Of a DNA stretch of 33,843 bases, positions 1-8,072 are shown one piece after another. Made by a program: the position numbers and the translations under genes. Within the stretch, counting starts at the first letter, position 1. Each line of letters opens with the position of its first letter. Source of the stretch: Betaproteobacteria bacterium (GTDB lineage Bacteria > Pseudomonadota > Gammaproteobacteria > Burkholderiales > SG8-39); assembly GCA_022340285.1 (NCBI GenBank), contig JAJDOG010000053.1, positions 1 through 33,843 on the forward strand, in the 5' to 3' direction. Under the pieces are notes generated by a model. It was not told the origin of the DNA. It searched no databases and saw only the letters and a list, made by a program, of their open reading frames with translations.

Positions 1-188
1 TCCTCCTTGGGCGCGTTGACGAAGGAGTACGGCCGTGTCACGAGGGTTCCCCCCACCGGCAGGGCGAGCGTGGCGTGCTGGCCGGCTTCGAAGGACCCGA
101 TGTCGGCCGTCACGCGCAGCGAGAAAACCTTGTCGGTCCAGCTCCTTTGCTCGACTACGGTGCCTTCCACCCATTTCGCCGCCGGCAT
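1..188 (-). CDS. fpr: Ferredoxin--NADP reductase, N-terminal part (cut by window edge)
   Basis: The reading frame starts at an ATG (186-188) with a GAGGA Shine-Dalgarno sequence seven bases upstream, and runs off the window after 62 codons. The visible N-terminus has the layout of a ferredoxin/flavodoxin-NADP+ reductase FAD-binding barrel: a strand beginning WVEGTVVEQRSWTDKVFSLR, then FEAGQHATLALP, then RPYSFVNAP. R-P-Y-S is the FAD-contacting RxYS motif of this family. The enzyme moves electrons between NADPH and ferredoxin or flavodoxin in the cytoplasm. The start lies 10 bases after the stop of the DUF3301 gene, so the two are probably cotranscribed. The NAD(P)-binding half is outside the window, so other members of the ferredoxin-reductase superfamily cannot be fully excluded. 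Confidence 0.82.
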   Translation of the reverse strand, partial: MPAAKWVEGTVVEQRSWTDKVFSLRVTADIGSFEAGQHATLALPVGGTLVTRPYSFVNAPKE

Positions 189-198
189 CTTCACGTCC

Positions 199-510
199 TC
201 AGCCGTGCATCAGGAAGGGGTCGAGATGCAGTGATTCGACCTGCGCGCCGAGCATCACGACGCCCCCCTCACGCCGCCGCGCTCCGTCATCGCTGAACTC
301 GAAGCGATACGTGCGCCTGAGCGTCAGGCGGCCATTCGGGTCGCGCGCGGGCCATAACTTCACGATCTGCACCGTGTCATCGAGGAACTGCAATCCGTTG
401 CGCCCGCACGCCTGCTTGCCGGCTTGCACCGCCCGCTCCCGTGCGCGCATCGAGTCGTACCAGAGCCAGACGACGGCGGCCATCAGCAGCACGGTCAGGA
501 GCTCTGGCAT
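199..510 (-). CDS. DUF3301 family small membrane-anchored protein
   Basis: This 103-residue protein has one N-terminal hydrophobic segment (about residues 4-19, LLTVLLMAAVVWLWYDS). A short basic helix follows (RARERAVQAGKQACGRNGLQFLDD), then a beta-rich region with the pattern LRRTYRFEFSDDG. This matches the DUF3301 family of small proteins found in gamma- and betaproteobacteria. No function is established for the family. The topology suggests a single-pass inner-membrane protein with the bulk in the cytoplasm. It sits directly upstream of the ferredoxin-NADP reductase start, with a 10-base gap, and about 40 bases after the MaoC gene stop. The family assignment is from recognition of the pattern and length; the role is unknown. 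Confidence 0.78.
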   Translation of the reverse strand: MPELLTVLLMAAVVWLWYDSMRARERAVQAGKQACGRNGLQFLDDTVQIVKLWPARDPNGRLTLRRTYRFEFSDDGARRREGGVVMLGAQVESLHLDPFLMHG

Positions 511-552
511 TGCGGAAAAGTATAGCGTGGCGCTGCATCGAGGATCGTGACC

Positions 553-1014
553 CTAGTTCTGGCGGCGATTCAGCCACTCGGCCACGAGGACCGGCTTTTC
601 CGCGCCCTCGCACTCCACCGTCACGTCCCACGTCATCTGCACCCCGCTGGGGATCTCGTCCAGCGCGGCGAGCCGGAAGTGGGCCCGGATGCGCGCACCC
701 GAGGGCACTGGCCCCGTGAAGCGCACGCGGTTGAACCCGTAGTTGATTCCCATGCGCAGCCCGGTGACCGTGACGGTCTCCTGGTAAAGGTGCGCCAGGA
801 GCGAGAGCGTGAGAAAACCATGCGCCACCGTCCGCCCGTAGGGCGACTCGCGCGCCGCGCGTTCGGGATCCACGTGTATCCACTGCCGATCGCCAGTCGC
901 TTCCGCGAATTCGTCGATGTGCGCCTGGGTGACTTCGAACCAGTCGCTTATGGCCACTTCATCCCCGACGCGTCCGCGCAGGTGGTCCACGGAAAGGATG
1001 GTACTCGCACCCAT
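553..1014 (-). CDS. MaoC-like (R)-specific enoyl-CoA hydratase
   Basis: This is a single hot-dog-fold MaoC domain of about 153 residues. The hydratase signature is visible as FAEATGDRQWIHVDPERA, with Asp and His in the D-x4-H arrangement used for water addition, followed by GRTVAHGFLTLSLL. Such enzymes hydrate trans-2-enoyl-CoA in the cytoplasm; this subgroup is often annotated as NodN/MaoC-like dehydratase. The ATG at 1012-1014 is preferred because the N-terminus then begins about ten residues before the conserved GDEV strand, as in relatives. An ATG at 1072-1074, three bases after the SDR stop, would add 20 Arg-rich residues; neither start has a strong Shine-Dalgarno sequence. It follows the SDR gene closely, suggesting a shared acyl-CoA or ketoacid role, but the substrate cannot be read. 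Confidence 0.85.
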   Translation of the reverse strand: MGASTILSVDHLRGRVGDEVAISDWFEVTQAHIDEFAEATGDRQWIHVDPERAARESPYGRTVAHGFLTLSLLAHLYQETVTVTGLRMGINYGFNRVRFTGPVPSGARIRAHFRLAALDEIPSGVQMTWDVTVECEGAEKPVLVAEWLNRRQN

Positions 1015-1077
1015 TGCGCCGATTCTGCCACGTCCGCGTGGTTGCGGCCGGTCAGCGTGAAGGTACGCGCTCATCGC

Positions 1078-1842
1078 TTATTCCAGATAGATCATCTTGC
1101 GTGTCATCCCGCCGTCGATCATCCAGTTCTGGCCGGTGACGAAGCCGGCCGCGTCGGACAGCAGGAATTCCACGACGGCTGCCACGTCTTCCGGCGTCCC
1201 GACCCGCCCGACGGGGTGTTGGGCGTGATCCTCCGGGCGCAGCGCATCCGTCGTGCGTCGCGTGCTCTTTTGCCAACCCCTGACGTCGATCCAGCCCGGG
1301 CTGACGCAGTTCACCCGGATCTCGGGACCGAGACTCACAGCGAGCGCATGAGACAACGCGACGACGCCGCCCTTCGACGCCGAGTAGGGTTCGGTGTTCG
1401 CCTCGGACTGCAGCGCGCGTGTTGACGCGACGTTGACGATCGCGCCACGCGTCCGACGCAGGTGCGCCACGCAATGCTTGGCCATCAGGAAGCATCCGGT
1501 GAGGTTGACGCCGATCGTCCGGTTCCAGTCGGCGAGCGGCAGCGTTTCCACCGGCACGCGCGGCGGTCGCGCGACGCCGGCGTTGTTGACCAGTGCGTCT
1601 ATGCCGCCGAATCGGTTGATCGCGGCTTCCACACAGGTCCGGACGTTGTCCTCGTCGGACACGTCCGTCGCCACAAACAGCAGTCGGTCGGCGGCATCGA
1701 GATCGCGTGCCGTCTCGGCGCCGGCATCGGCGTCGGCGTCCACGATCGCCACGTTCCAGCCGCCTGCGAGCAGCCGGGACGCGATGCCCCTTCCGATACC
1801 CTGCGCCCCGCCGGTGACGATGACCGTCCGCGTTTGGGTCAC
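1078..1842 (-). CDS. Short-chain dehydrogenase/reductase (SDR), classical type
   Basis: The 254-residue length is typical for a classical Rossmann-fold SDR. The cofactor motif TGGAQGIG lies near residue 11, followed by an acidic end to beta-2 (IVDADAD), which favours NAD(H) over NADP(H). NNAG is present, the catalytic Ser is in IVNVAST, and the catalytic Tyr/Lys pair is in YSASK. The C-terminus (FVTGQNWMIDGG) is the usual substrate-loop end of FabG-like enzymes. The start is a GTG at 1840-1842 with an AGGAG eight bases upstream that overlaps the stop of the ankyrin gene. The MaoC gene follows. It is a cytoplasmic alcohol/ketone oxidoreductase; the substrate is unknown. Confidence 0.9.
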   Translation of the reverse strand: MTQTRTVIVTGGAQGIGRGIASRLLAGGWNVAIVDADADAGAETARDLDAADRLLFVATDVSDEDNVRTCVEAAINRFGGIDALVNNAGVARPPRVPVETLPLADWNRTIGVNLTGCFLMAKHCVAHLRRTRGAIVNVASTRALQSEANTEPYSASKGGVVALSHALAVSLGPEIRVNCVSPGWIDVRGWQKSTRRTTDALRPEDHAQHPVGRVGTPEDVAAVVEFLLSDAAGFVTGQNWMIDGGMTRKMIYLE

Positions 1843-1850
1843 GGGATCTC

Positions 1851-2732
1851 CTAGCGCGTGCCGAGCGCTTTCAGGACCTGGGTATACCCCCGCGCTCGCG
1901 CGATATCGGCGGGAGTCAGCCCATCCGCGTTCTTGATGGACCGGTTGGCCTTGCGGGAAAGCAGCAGCACCACCACGTCGGGAAACCCGCCGTCTGCCGC
2001 GCCGTGCAGCGCCGTATTCCCGCGCTTGTCGCGCGCGTTCGGATTGGCGCCGTGGTCGAGCAGCCTTCGCGTTGCGTCGACCGTTCCCGTCGCTGCCGCC
2101 CAGAAAAGCGGGGCCTCGCCGTCCCGATTGACCACGTTCGGATCCGCCTTGCCCGCAAGGAGCGCGTCGATGAGTGGACCGTTGCCATCCATTGCCGCCG
2201 CGTGCAAAGGCGCTTCGCCATTCGACGTCCGTGCGTCCGGACTGGCCCGATGATCGAGCAGCAGCCGCGCGGTCCCGGCGTGGCCCTGCTCGCTGGCGAC
2301 ATAGAGCGGCGTTTCACCGCGCTCGTTGCGCGCATCGACGGACGCGCCCCGCACCAGCAGCAGCGCGGCCGTGTTCGTGTTCCCCGCGGCCGCCGCGCGA
2401 TGCAACGGCGTCGCGCCCCCATTCCCCCGTGCATTCACGTCCGCATTGCGTTCGAGCAGCACCTTGATCACGACGGTCTCGCCGCGCCCGGCGGCGATGT
2501 GCAATGCGGTGTCGCCATCCGGCGCACGCGTGTTCGGATCGGCGCCGGCCTTCAGCAACCGCTCGACGGCCGCCGCGTCACCCGCCTCGACGGCGCGGAT
2601 GATCTCTGCGGCTTGCTGCGCGACTGCGGGGGGGCAAAAAGCGAGCAGCGCAGCGAGCACCAACGAAAAGAGCGGCCCTAAAAAACGGGACGACAGGAAC
2701 GACGTTAACGATCGCAATCTCATCTGGATCAT
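1851..2732 (-). CDS. Secreted ankyrin-repeat protein
   Basis: The protein starts with a signal peptide (basic MIQMRLRS, then a hydrophobic stretch SLVLAALLAFCPPAVA followed by QQ). Seven to eight ankyrin repeats of about 33 residues follow, recognisable by repeated cores of the form G-x-T-P/A-L-H/Y-x-A-A and by loops such as GADPN and NADVNARG. These repeats fill the mature protein, so it is probably a protein-binding scaffold in the periplasm. The frame is open upstream to a TTG at 2760-2762, but the ATG at 2730-2732 places the signal peptide correctly; the ATG at 2721-2723 is an alternative. It is the first gene of a minus-strand run with SDR and MaoC; its stop overlaps the SDR ribosome-binding site, implying translational coupling. 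Confidence 0.88.
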   Translation of the reverse strand: MIQMRLRSLTSFLSSRFLGPLFSLVLAALLAFCPPAVAQQAAEIIRAVEAGDAAAVERLLKAGADPNTRAPDGDTALHIAAGRGETVVIKVLLERNADVNARGNGGATPLHRAAAAGNTNTAALLLVRGASVDARNERGETPLYVASEQGHAGTARLLLDHRASPDARTSNGEAPLHAAAMDGNGPLIDALLAGKADPNVVNRDGEAPLFWAAATGTVDATRRLLDHGANPNARDKRGNTALHGAADGGFPDVVVLLLSRKANRSIKNADGLTPADIARARGYTQVLKALGTR

Positions 2733-2960
2733 CACTCGATACTGCGCCGCCAACGCGGCCAAAACGAAGCCGGTCTTTTACCACGAATGTATGCACTCTA
2801 TCGCTCGATCCCGCGCGCGCTCGGCGCTTCGCGCCGGAAAGGTCGCCGTGCGTGCCAACGGTGCGGCATTGGCGCCACCACACCGCTTGCCCGGGGGCCG
2901 GGGGTCCTCTACCCTAGGCGATGCGCGCATATCGCGCAGGCCGAAAGGGGAGAAAAAACC

Positions 2961-3731
2961 ATGGCAACGGATCCCTACGCAGCACCCAAGGCACAAGTCG
3001 CCGACGCACCGGGCGTACCGATCGAAGGCAATTTCGTACCCGACGGGCAGTCCGTGCCGGCGGGCAATGGATGGTCATGGATCGGCGCGTCCTGGAGCCT
3101 GTTCAAGCAGCAGCCCGGAATGTGGATCCTGGTCGTGATCATCTTTGCCGTGCTGATGATCATTCTGGGGGCGATTCCGCTCGTCAATCTTGTCGCAGCG
3201 CTGCTCGGACCGGTCTTCCTCGGGGGATTGATGATCGGCTGTCGCGCGCTCGAGGAAGGGAGCGGGCTGGAAGTCGGGCATCTCTTTGCAGGCTTCCGGG
3301 AGAACGCCGGGAAACTCGCGCTGGTGGGGCTGTTCAACCTCGTCGCGTGGCTCCTGGTGATGCTGGTCATCTTTCTGCTGGTCGGCGGCAGCATGTTCGC
3401 CATGCGGACGGCGGGCGCCGATCCGGCCGCCGGGGCGGCCGGCGCCGCGCTGGGCGGGCTGATCGGACTCGCGCTCGGGGTCCCGATCTACATGGCGATC
3501 TGGTTTGCACCGGCGCTCATCACGCTGAACGACATGGGCGCCGGCGCCGCGCTGAAGGCGAGCTTCTTCGGCTGCCTGAAGAACGTCGTGCCGTTCCTGG
3601 TCTACGGCGTGGTGATGTTCGTGCTCGCGCTCGTCGCGTCGATACCGCTCATGCTCGGCTGGCTCGTGCTCGGCCCCATGATCGTCGCATCGGTGTACGT
3701 GAGCTACCGCGACATCTTCTACGCCCAGTAG
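2961..3731 (+). CDS. BPSS1780-family membrane protein
   Basis: This is a 256-residue integral membrane protein. A soluble N-terminus begins MATDPYAAPKAQV, the DPYAAPKA motif typical of BPSS1780 proteins, and is followed by about six hydrophobic helices separated by short loops, for example WILVVIIFAVLMIILGAIP and FLVYGVVMFVLALVASIP. The start is the ATG at 2961, with a purine-rich Shine-Dalgarno sequence (AAAGGGGAG) nine bases upstream. The same frame is open further upstream, but that part has no membrane-protein character. Function is unknown for the family, which is common in betaproteobacteria. It precedes the RDD/SpoIIM/MoxR run by 28 bases and may be its first gene. Confidence 0.87.
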   Translation: MATDPYAAPKAQVADAPGVPIEGNFVPDGQSVPAGNGWSWIGASWSLFKQQPGMWILVVIIFAVLMIILGAIPLVNLVAALLGPVFLGGLMIGCRALEEGSGLEVGHLFAGFRENAGKLALVGLFNLVAWLLVMLVIFLLVGGSMFAMRTAGADPAAGAAGAALGGLIGLALGVPIYMAIWFAPALITLNDMGAGAALKASFFGCLKNVVPFLVYGVVMFVLALVASIPLMLGWLVLGPMIVASVYVSYRDIFYAQ

Positions 3732-3759
3732 CGCGGGTCGTTTACCGCCACAGCGCCGC

Positions 3760-4437
3760 TTGCTCGACACCGCGCGCCGCATCGGCACACCGGAAGGCAT
3801 AGAGCTCACGCTCAGGCTCGCCGGTCCGGTGCCGCGCGCGCTGGCCTGGCTGATCGACTTCGCGATCCGGGTGGCCGCGCTCTTCGTTCTGGCGATAGCG
3901 GTCGGGCCGTTCGGCAACCTCGGGCAGGCGGCGTTCCTGCTGACGTGGTTCCTGCTGGAATGGCTGTTTCCGGCGTGGTGTGAAGCGCAGTGGAACGGCC
4001 AGACGCCGGGCAAGAAGGCTCTCGGCATCGCCGTGCTGAACGACGACGGGACGCCGGTGCGCTGGCCCGCGGCGCTCGCGCGCAACCTGCTGCGCGCCGT
4101 GGATTTCCTTCCGATCTTCTACGGATTCGGGCTGGCGACGATGCTGATCAACCGCGACTTCAAGCGGCTGGGCGATCTCGCCGCCAACACGCTGGTCGTG
4201 TATCGAGACGCCGCGCCGCGCGGCTCGGCGGTACCGCCGGCCGAGCCCCTTGCCCCGCCGCTGGCGCTCTCGGTGGTCGAGCAGCGCGCGGTCCTCGAAT
4301 TCGCGGAGCGCGCGCCCGGACTCACTTCCGAGCGCGCGGAAGAGCTGGCCGAGCTCGCGCAGCCCCTCGTCGGCGCGGGCACGGGCGCAGCGAGACGGCT
4401 GGTGCGCATGGCCAATTTTCTCGTGGGGCGCCGGTGA
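3760..4437 (+). CDS. RDD-family membrane protein
   Basis: This 225-residue protein starts at a TTG, giving the N-terminus MLDTARRIGTPEGIELTLR that is characteristic of proteobacterial RDD proteins in MoxR clusters; no ATG or GTG is available in frame before it. The RDD signature R-A-L-A-W-L-I-D is at about residues 26-33. Two or three membrane helices follow, together with the conserved GKKALGIAVLNDDG and RLGDLAANTLVV segments. The C-terminal 60 residues are soluble and helical. RDD proteins are poorly characterised membrane proteins, some linked to ion transport. It overlaps the next gene by four bases (GTGA) and opens a six-gene overlapping run. Confidence 0.88.
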   Translation: MLDTARRIGTPEGIELTLRLAGPVPRALAWLIDFAIRVAALFVLAIAVGPFGNLGQAAFLLTWFLLEWLFPAWCEAQWNGQTPGKKALGIAVLNDDGTPVRWPAALARNLLRAVDFLPIFYGFGLATMLINRDFKRLGDLAANTLVVYRDAAPRGSAVPPAEPLAPPLALSVVEQRAVLEFAERAPGLTSERAEELAELAQPLVGAGTGAARRLVRMANFLVGRR

Positions 4438-5447
4438 GGCAGGCCGTTTTCGAAGCGCGTTACGCGCAGGACTGGACGAGCTTCGAGCAGTGGCTCGACC
4501 AGCGGGAAGGGGCGAAGCGCGCCCGCCCTCGCGTCGGTCCGGGCGGGGGCGCCCAACCTGAAGAGCCCGCGACGCTGCCCGATTCGGACATTCCGCGTGC
4601 CTACCGGCGCCTCTGTCAGCATCTTGCGCTGGCGCGCGACCGCGCATACAGCCCCGAGCTGGTCGATCGTCTCAACTACCTCGCATTGCGCGGACATCAT
4701 CTGCTCTATGGGGCACGCAGCCATCGACGCAGCCGCATTGCCCGGTTCTTCTTCGAGGACTTCCCCGGCAGGGTGCGCGCCGACTGGCCGCTCGTCACGA
4801 TCGCCGCGGTGCTGTTCTTCGGCCCGCTCCTGGCAATCGGCGCAGCCCTGCAGGTGTATCCGGATTTCGTCTACTACCTGCTGTCGCCGCGCACGATCGC
4901 GCGCATCCAGGAAATGTACGATCCGACGAACCCCCGGCTCGGCATGCGCGCCGCCGACACGAACGTAATGATGTTCGCGTTCTACATCTACAACAACGTG
5001 CGGATCGGGTTTCAGTGCTTCGCGACCGGCCTGCTGTTCGGTCTGGGCTCGGTCTTCTACCTCGTGTCGAACGGCATCCAGATCGGCGCGGTCGCCGGCC
5101 ATCTCACGCAGACCGGCTTCGGCACGCCGTTCTGGTCGTTCGTGTCCGGCCACAGTGCAATGGAGCTCGTGGCCATCGCGATCTCCGGGGCGGCCGGATT
5201 GAAGCTCGGCGCAGCGCTGATCGCGCCGGGAAACCTCACTCGCCGCGCGGCGCTTGTCGTCGCCGCGCGCGGCGCGATCAGGCTCGTGTACGGGGCGGCG
5301 ACGATGTTTCTGGTGGCCGCATTCATCGAAGCGTTCTGGTCCCCGCTCACCCTTTTTCCGCCTGTCACGAAGTACACCGTGGGCGCGATCCTGTGGGCTT
5401 TCGTGCTCGCCTATTTCCTGTTCGTGGGGCGCAGGCGTGGACCTTGA
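4434..5447 (+). CDS. SpoIIM-like (stage II sporulation protein M family) membrane protein
   Basis: The start is a GTG overlapping the RDD stop as GTGA, with a TGGGGCG ribosome-binding sequence upstream. The 337-residue product has a soluble N-terminal region of about 130 residues with helical segments (RAYRRLCQHLALARDRAYS). A SpoIIM-type membrane domain with five to six helices follows, including NNVRIGFQCFATGLLFGLG and the conserved FVSGHSAMELVAIAISGAAG. In Bacillus SpoIIM works in forespore engulfment. In non-sporulating proteobacteria the family occurs in MoxR/DUF58 clusters, as here, and its function is not known. It is longer than Bacillus SpoIIM because of the N-terminal extension. Confidence 0.88.
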   Translation: MRQAVFEARYAQDWTSFEQWLDQREGAKRARPRVGPGGGAQPEEPATLPDSDIPRAYRRLCQHLALARDRAYSPELVDRLNYLALRGHHLLYGARSHRRSRIARFFFEDFPGRVRADWPLVTIAAVLFFGPLLAIGAALQVYPDFVYYLLSPRTIARIQEMYDPTNPRLGMRAADTNVMMFAFYIYNNVRIGFQCFATGLLFGLGSVFYLVSNGIQIGAVAGHLTQTGFGTPFWSFVSGHSAMELVAIAISGAAGLKLGAALIAPGNLTRRAALVVAARGAIRLVYGAATMFLVAAFIEAFWSPLTLFPPVTKYTVGAILWAFVLAYFLFVGRRRGP

Positions 5448-6933
5448 GCGCGTCGGCGTGGCGCTTCGCCCGCGTCAGCCCTGGGAGGCGGTCGATCTCG
5501 GGTTCGTCATGGCGCGTCAGTGGGCAGCGCCCGTCTACGCCGCCTTTCTCACGGTCTTCGTGCCGGTCGCGGTCGCCCTGCACCTGGTCTTCGAGGAGCG
5601 CCTCTGGCTCGCTGCATTGATCACCTGGTGGCTGAAGCCGCTTTTCGATCGCTTCGCGCTGCATGTCGTGAGCCGCGCGGTGTTCGGCGAAGTCCCGAGC
5701 GTGCGCGCGACGCTCGCCGCGGCGCGCGACATTCTCTCGCCCGGCCTCCTCGCAAGCCTCACGTTGCACCGTCTCAACCTCGCGCGCTCGCTGGTGCTGC
5801 CGGTCTGGCAGCTGGAGAAGAGTCGCGGGCGCGCCGCACGTGAGCGCCGCGAGATCCTGGGACGCCGGATGCGCGGGCACGCCGTGGGCCTCACCGTGAT
5901 CTGCGTGAATTTCGAGTGGGTCGTCTTGCTATCGCTCGTCGCGCTGGGGGCCCTCCTTTATCCGGCAGCCGGCGAGGGCGGCGGCGACATTCTCGGCTGG
6001 TGGCGCGACGGCGCACCCGGCTGGGAGATAGCGGACAGCGTAGCCTACCTGACGGCCATCGCGGTGATCGAGCCGTTGTACGTTGCAGCGGGCTTCGCGC
6101 TGTACCTCAACCGGCGCGCGATTCTCGAAGGCTGGGACGTCGAGCTTTCGCTGCGCCAACTCGCGCAGCGCCTCGTCGCCACGCGCGCGCTCGCCCCGCT
6201 CGCCTGTTTCGCCGTCGCGGCCGCGCTTGCGTTCTGTGCCCCCGACGGACTCGCGCGGGACCTGAAGCCCCCGGAGACGGCGCGCAAGGAGATCGTCGAG
6301 GTGCTCAAGGATCCCGCGTTCCAGGAATGGCGCGATACGCTGCGGTGGCGTTATCGGACGGAGCCGCGCCCTGCCGACGAATCCAGCGAGGTGACGCTTC
6401 TTTCGAACCTCGGCAGATTGCTCGGGCCGATCGCGGAATTCCTGATGTGGCTGCTCGCCGCCGCGGCAATCGTCGCCGTGCTGCTCGCCGCGCGTCGGTT
6501 CCTCCCGCAATGGATCGCTCCGCGTGAAGTGCGCTACCGACCGCCTGACGCGCTGTTCGGACTGAACGTCACACCCGAGTCTTTGCCCGACGACCCCGCC
6601 GGCACGGCGCTCGATCTCGTGGTTCGGGGCAAGCTGCGGGATGCGCTGTCACTGCTCTACCGCGGCGCGCTCGCCGCGCTGGTGCACACGCACCATGTTC
6701 CGCTCATCGAAGGCCACACCGAAGGCGACTGCATGCGCGCCGCGCGAGCCGTGCTGCCCACCGAGGCTGGACGGTATTTCGAGCGTCTGGTCGGCGTCTG
6801 GCAGACCGCCGCATACGGTGGCCGACTGCCCGCTGCAGAGGACGCAGCGGACCTCGCGCGCGAATGGAGCGCACACTTCAGCATTCCGCGGACCCGCGCG
6901 GGCAGCGCCATGGCGCCCGAAGGGGCCACATGA
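5437..6933 (+). CDS. DUF4129-containing membrane protein
   Basis: This 498-residue protein starts at a GTG 11 bases inside the end of the SpoIIM-like gene, with TGGGGCGC upstream as a ribosome-binding site. Several membrane helices occur in the first 290 residues, and a further helix follows near residue 330 (LLGPIAEFLMWLLAAAAIVAVLLA). The C-terminal 120 residues are a cytoplasmic helical DUF4129 domain, seen in LRDALSLLYRGALAALVHTH and in YFERLVGVWQTAAYGGR. DUF4129 is often attached to transglutaminase or membrane modules in MoxR/DUF58 operons. No transglutaminase domain is present here. The role is unknown; the neighbours imply a membrane complex. Confidence 0.83.
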   Translation: MDLERVGVALRPRQPWEAVDLGFVMARQWAAPVYAAFLTVFVPVAVALHLVFEERLWLAALITWWLKPLFDRFALHVVSRAVFGEVPSVRATLAAARDILSPGLLASLTLHRLNLARSLVLPVWQLEKSRGRAARERREILGRRMRGHAVGLTVICVNFEWVVLLSLVALGALLYPAAGEGGGDILGWWRDGAPGWEIADSVAYLTAIAVIEPLYVAAGFALYLNRRAILEGWDVELSLRQLAQRLVATRALAPLACFAVAAALAFCAPDGLARDLKPPETARKEIVEVLKDPAFQEWRDTLRWRYRTEPRPADESSEVTLLSNLGRLLGPIAEFLMWLLAAAAIVAVLLAARRFLPQWIAPREVRYRPPDALFGLNVTPESLPDDPAGTALDLVVRGKLRDALSLLYRGALAALVHTHHVPLIEGHTEGDCMRAARAVLPTEAGRYFERLVGVWQTAAYGGRLPAAEDAADLAREWSAHFSIPRTRAGSAMAPEGAT

Positions 6934-8072
6934 GTCGCGAGGGACTCTGGGCGATTGCCTTCACGGCGGCCATCGGGCTCGGCACGATCTGGTTCCTGCT
7001 CAATTTCGAGCAGGTGCCGACGCGCGAATGGGTGGGCATGTCCGGCGAGGCACGGCGCAATCCGTTTCTCGCGCTGGAGCGCCTCGCGGAACGCATGGGA
7101 ATGCCGGCGCACGAAATTCGCAGTCTTGCGGAGCTCGGACAGCTTCCCCCGCAAGGCGTGCTGCTGCTCCCCCAGCCGCGCGGCGAGCTCGCACGGCGCG
7201 AGCGGGCGCGGCTGCTGGACTGGGCGGCGAAGGGCGGGCATCTCGTCATCGAAGCCGAGCCCGCGCGTGTGCCCGATCCGCTGCTCGACGCGCTTGAAAT
7301 CCGGCGCAAGGCGGTGCGCACGAGCGGCCCACGCAAGCCGGTGGAGATCGCGTGGCCGGGTGCAGAGCGCCCGCTCCGCGTTGATCTTCCGGCATGGCAG
7401 GTCCTGGAGGCGAAGGCGCCCCAGATCGCGGAGGGCGGTCGGGACGGAGCGGTCCTGGTGCAGGTCGCGCACGGTAAGGGGCTTATCACGGTGATCAACG
7501 ACTTCGGGTTCCTCCAGAACCGCGCGATCGGCACGCACGATCATGCGGAGCTCGGGTGGCGAATCGTGGGTACGGGCCAACCAGCCACGGTGCTGCTGGT
7601 CTTCAACAATCCGGAGCGGCTCTCCCTCACGAGCTGGCTACGCGCGAACGCACCCGCCGTGCTGGCGGCCGCGATCGCGCTTCTCGCACTCTGGCTCTGG
7701 CGGGTCGCGCCCCGGTTCGGCCCGATCGCGCCCGACGTCGAGCGGACGCGACGCAGCCTGCTCGACCACTTGCGGGCAAGCGGACGATTCCTCTGGAACG
7801 CCGGCCGGCGGACGGAGCTTGCCGAGTCGGCGCGCGAGGTCGCGCTGCGTCGCGTGAGCCGCGCCAATCCCGATTTCGCGTCGCTCAATGCGAGCGAGCG
7901 CGCGGCACGACTGACGAATTCCTTCGGACTCGCGCCGGAAGACGCCAAGCGGCTGCTTGCACCCCAGTCTCCGCGTACGATTCCCGACTTCGTGCGGGGT
8001 ATCCGGATCCTGCAGATCATCCACGAACGGCTGGCGCGGGGGCGTCGGACCGGACCCAAGGAGACACCATGA
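6930..8072 (+). CDS. DUF4350-containing membrane protein
   Basis: This 380-residue protein starts at an ATG overlapping the preceding stop (ATGA). It has an N-terminal membrane anchor (WAIAFTAAIGLGTIWFLL). A DUF4350 alpha/beta domain follows (about residues 45-230), recognisable by NPFLALERLAERMG, by the strand GVLLLPQPRGELARRERARLLDWAAKGGHLVIEAE split over two helices, and by GLITVINDFGFLQNRAIG. A second helix at about 250-270 is followed by a basic helical tail. The fold resembles glutamine-amidotransferase-like GATase1 or ABC-type gliding-motility IFT-like domains, without an obvious catalytic triad. It sits between DUF4129 and MoxR, its usual position. Function is unknown. Confidence 0.83.
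   Translation: MSREGLWAIAFTAAIGLGTIWFLLNFEQVPTREWVGMSGEARRNPFLALERLAERMGMPAHEIRSLAELGQLPPQGVLLLPQPRGELARRERARLLDWAAKGGHLVIEAEPARVPDPLLDALEIRRKAVRTSGPRKPVEIAWPGAERPLRVDLPAWQVLEAKAPQIAEGGRDGAVLVQVAHGKGLITVINDFGFLQNRAIGTHDHAELGWRIVGTGQPATVLLVFNNPERLSLTSWLRANAPAVLAAAIALLALWLWRVAPRFGPIAPDVERTRRSLLDHLRASGRFLWNAGRRTELAESAREVALRRVSRANPDFASLNASERAARLTNSFGLAPEDAKRLLAPQSPRTIPDFVRGIRILQIIHERLARGRRTGPKETP

Noticed and set aside
2787-2960. Upstream extension of the BPSS1780 gene
   Set aside because: The extension is basic and unlike the family; the conserved N-terminus starts at 2961 with a good ribosome-binding site.
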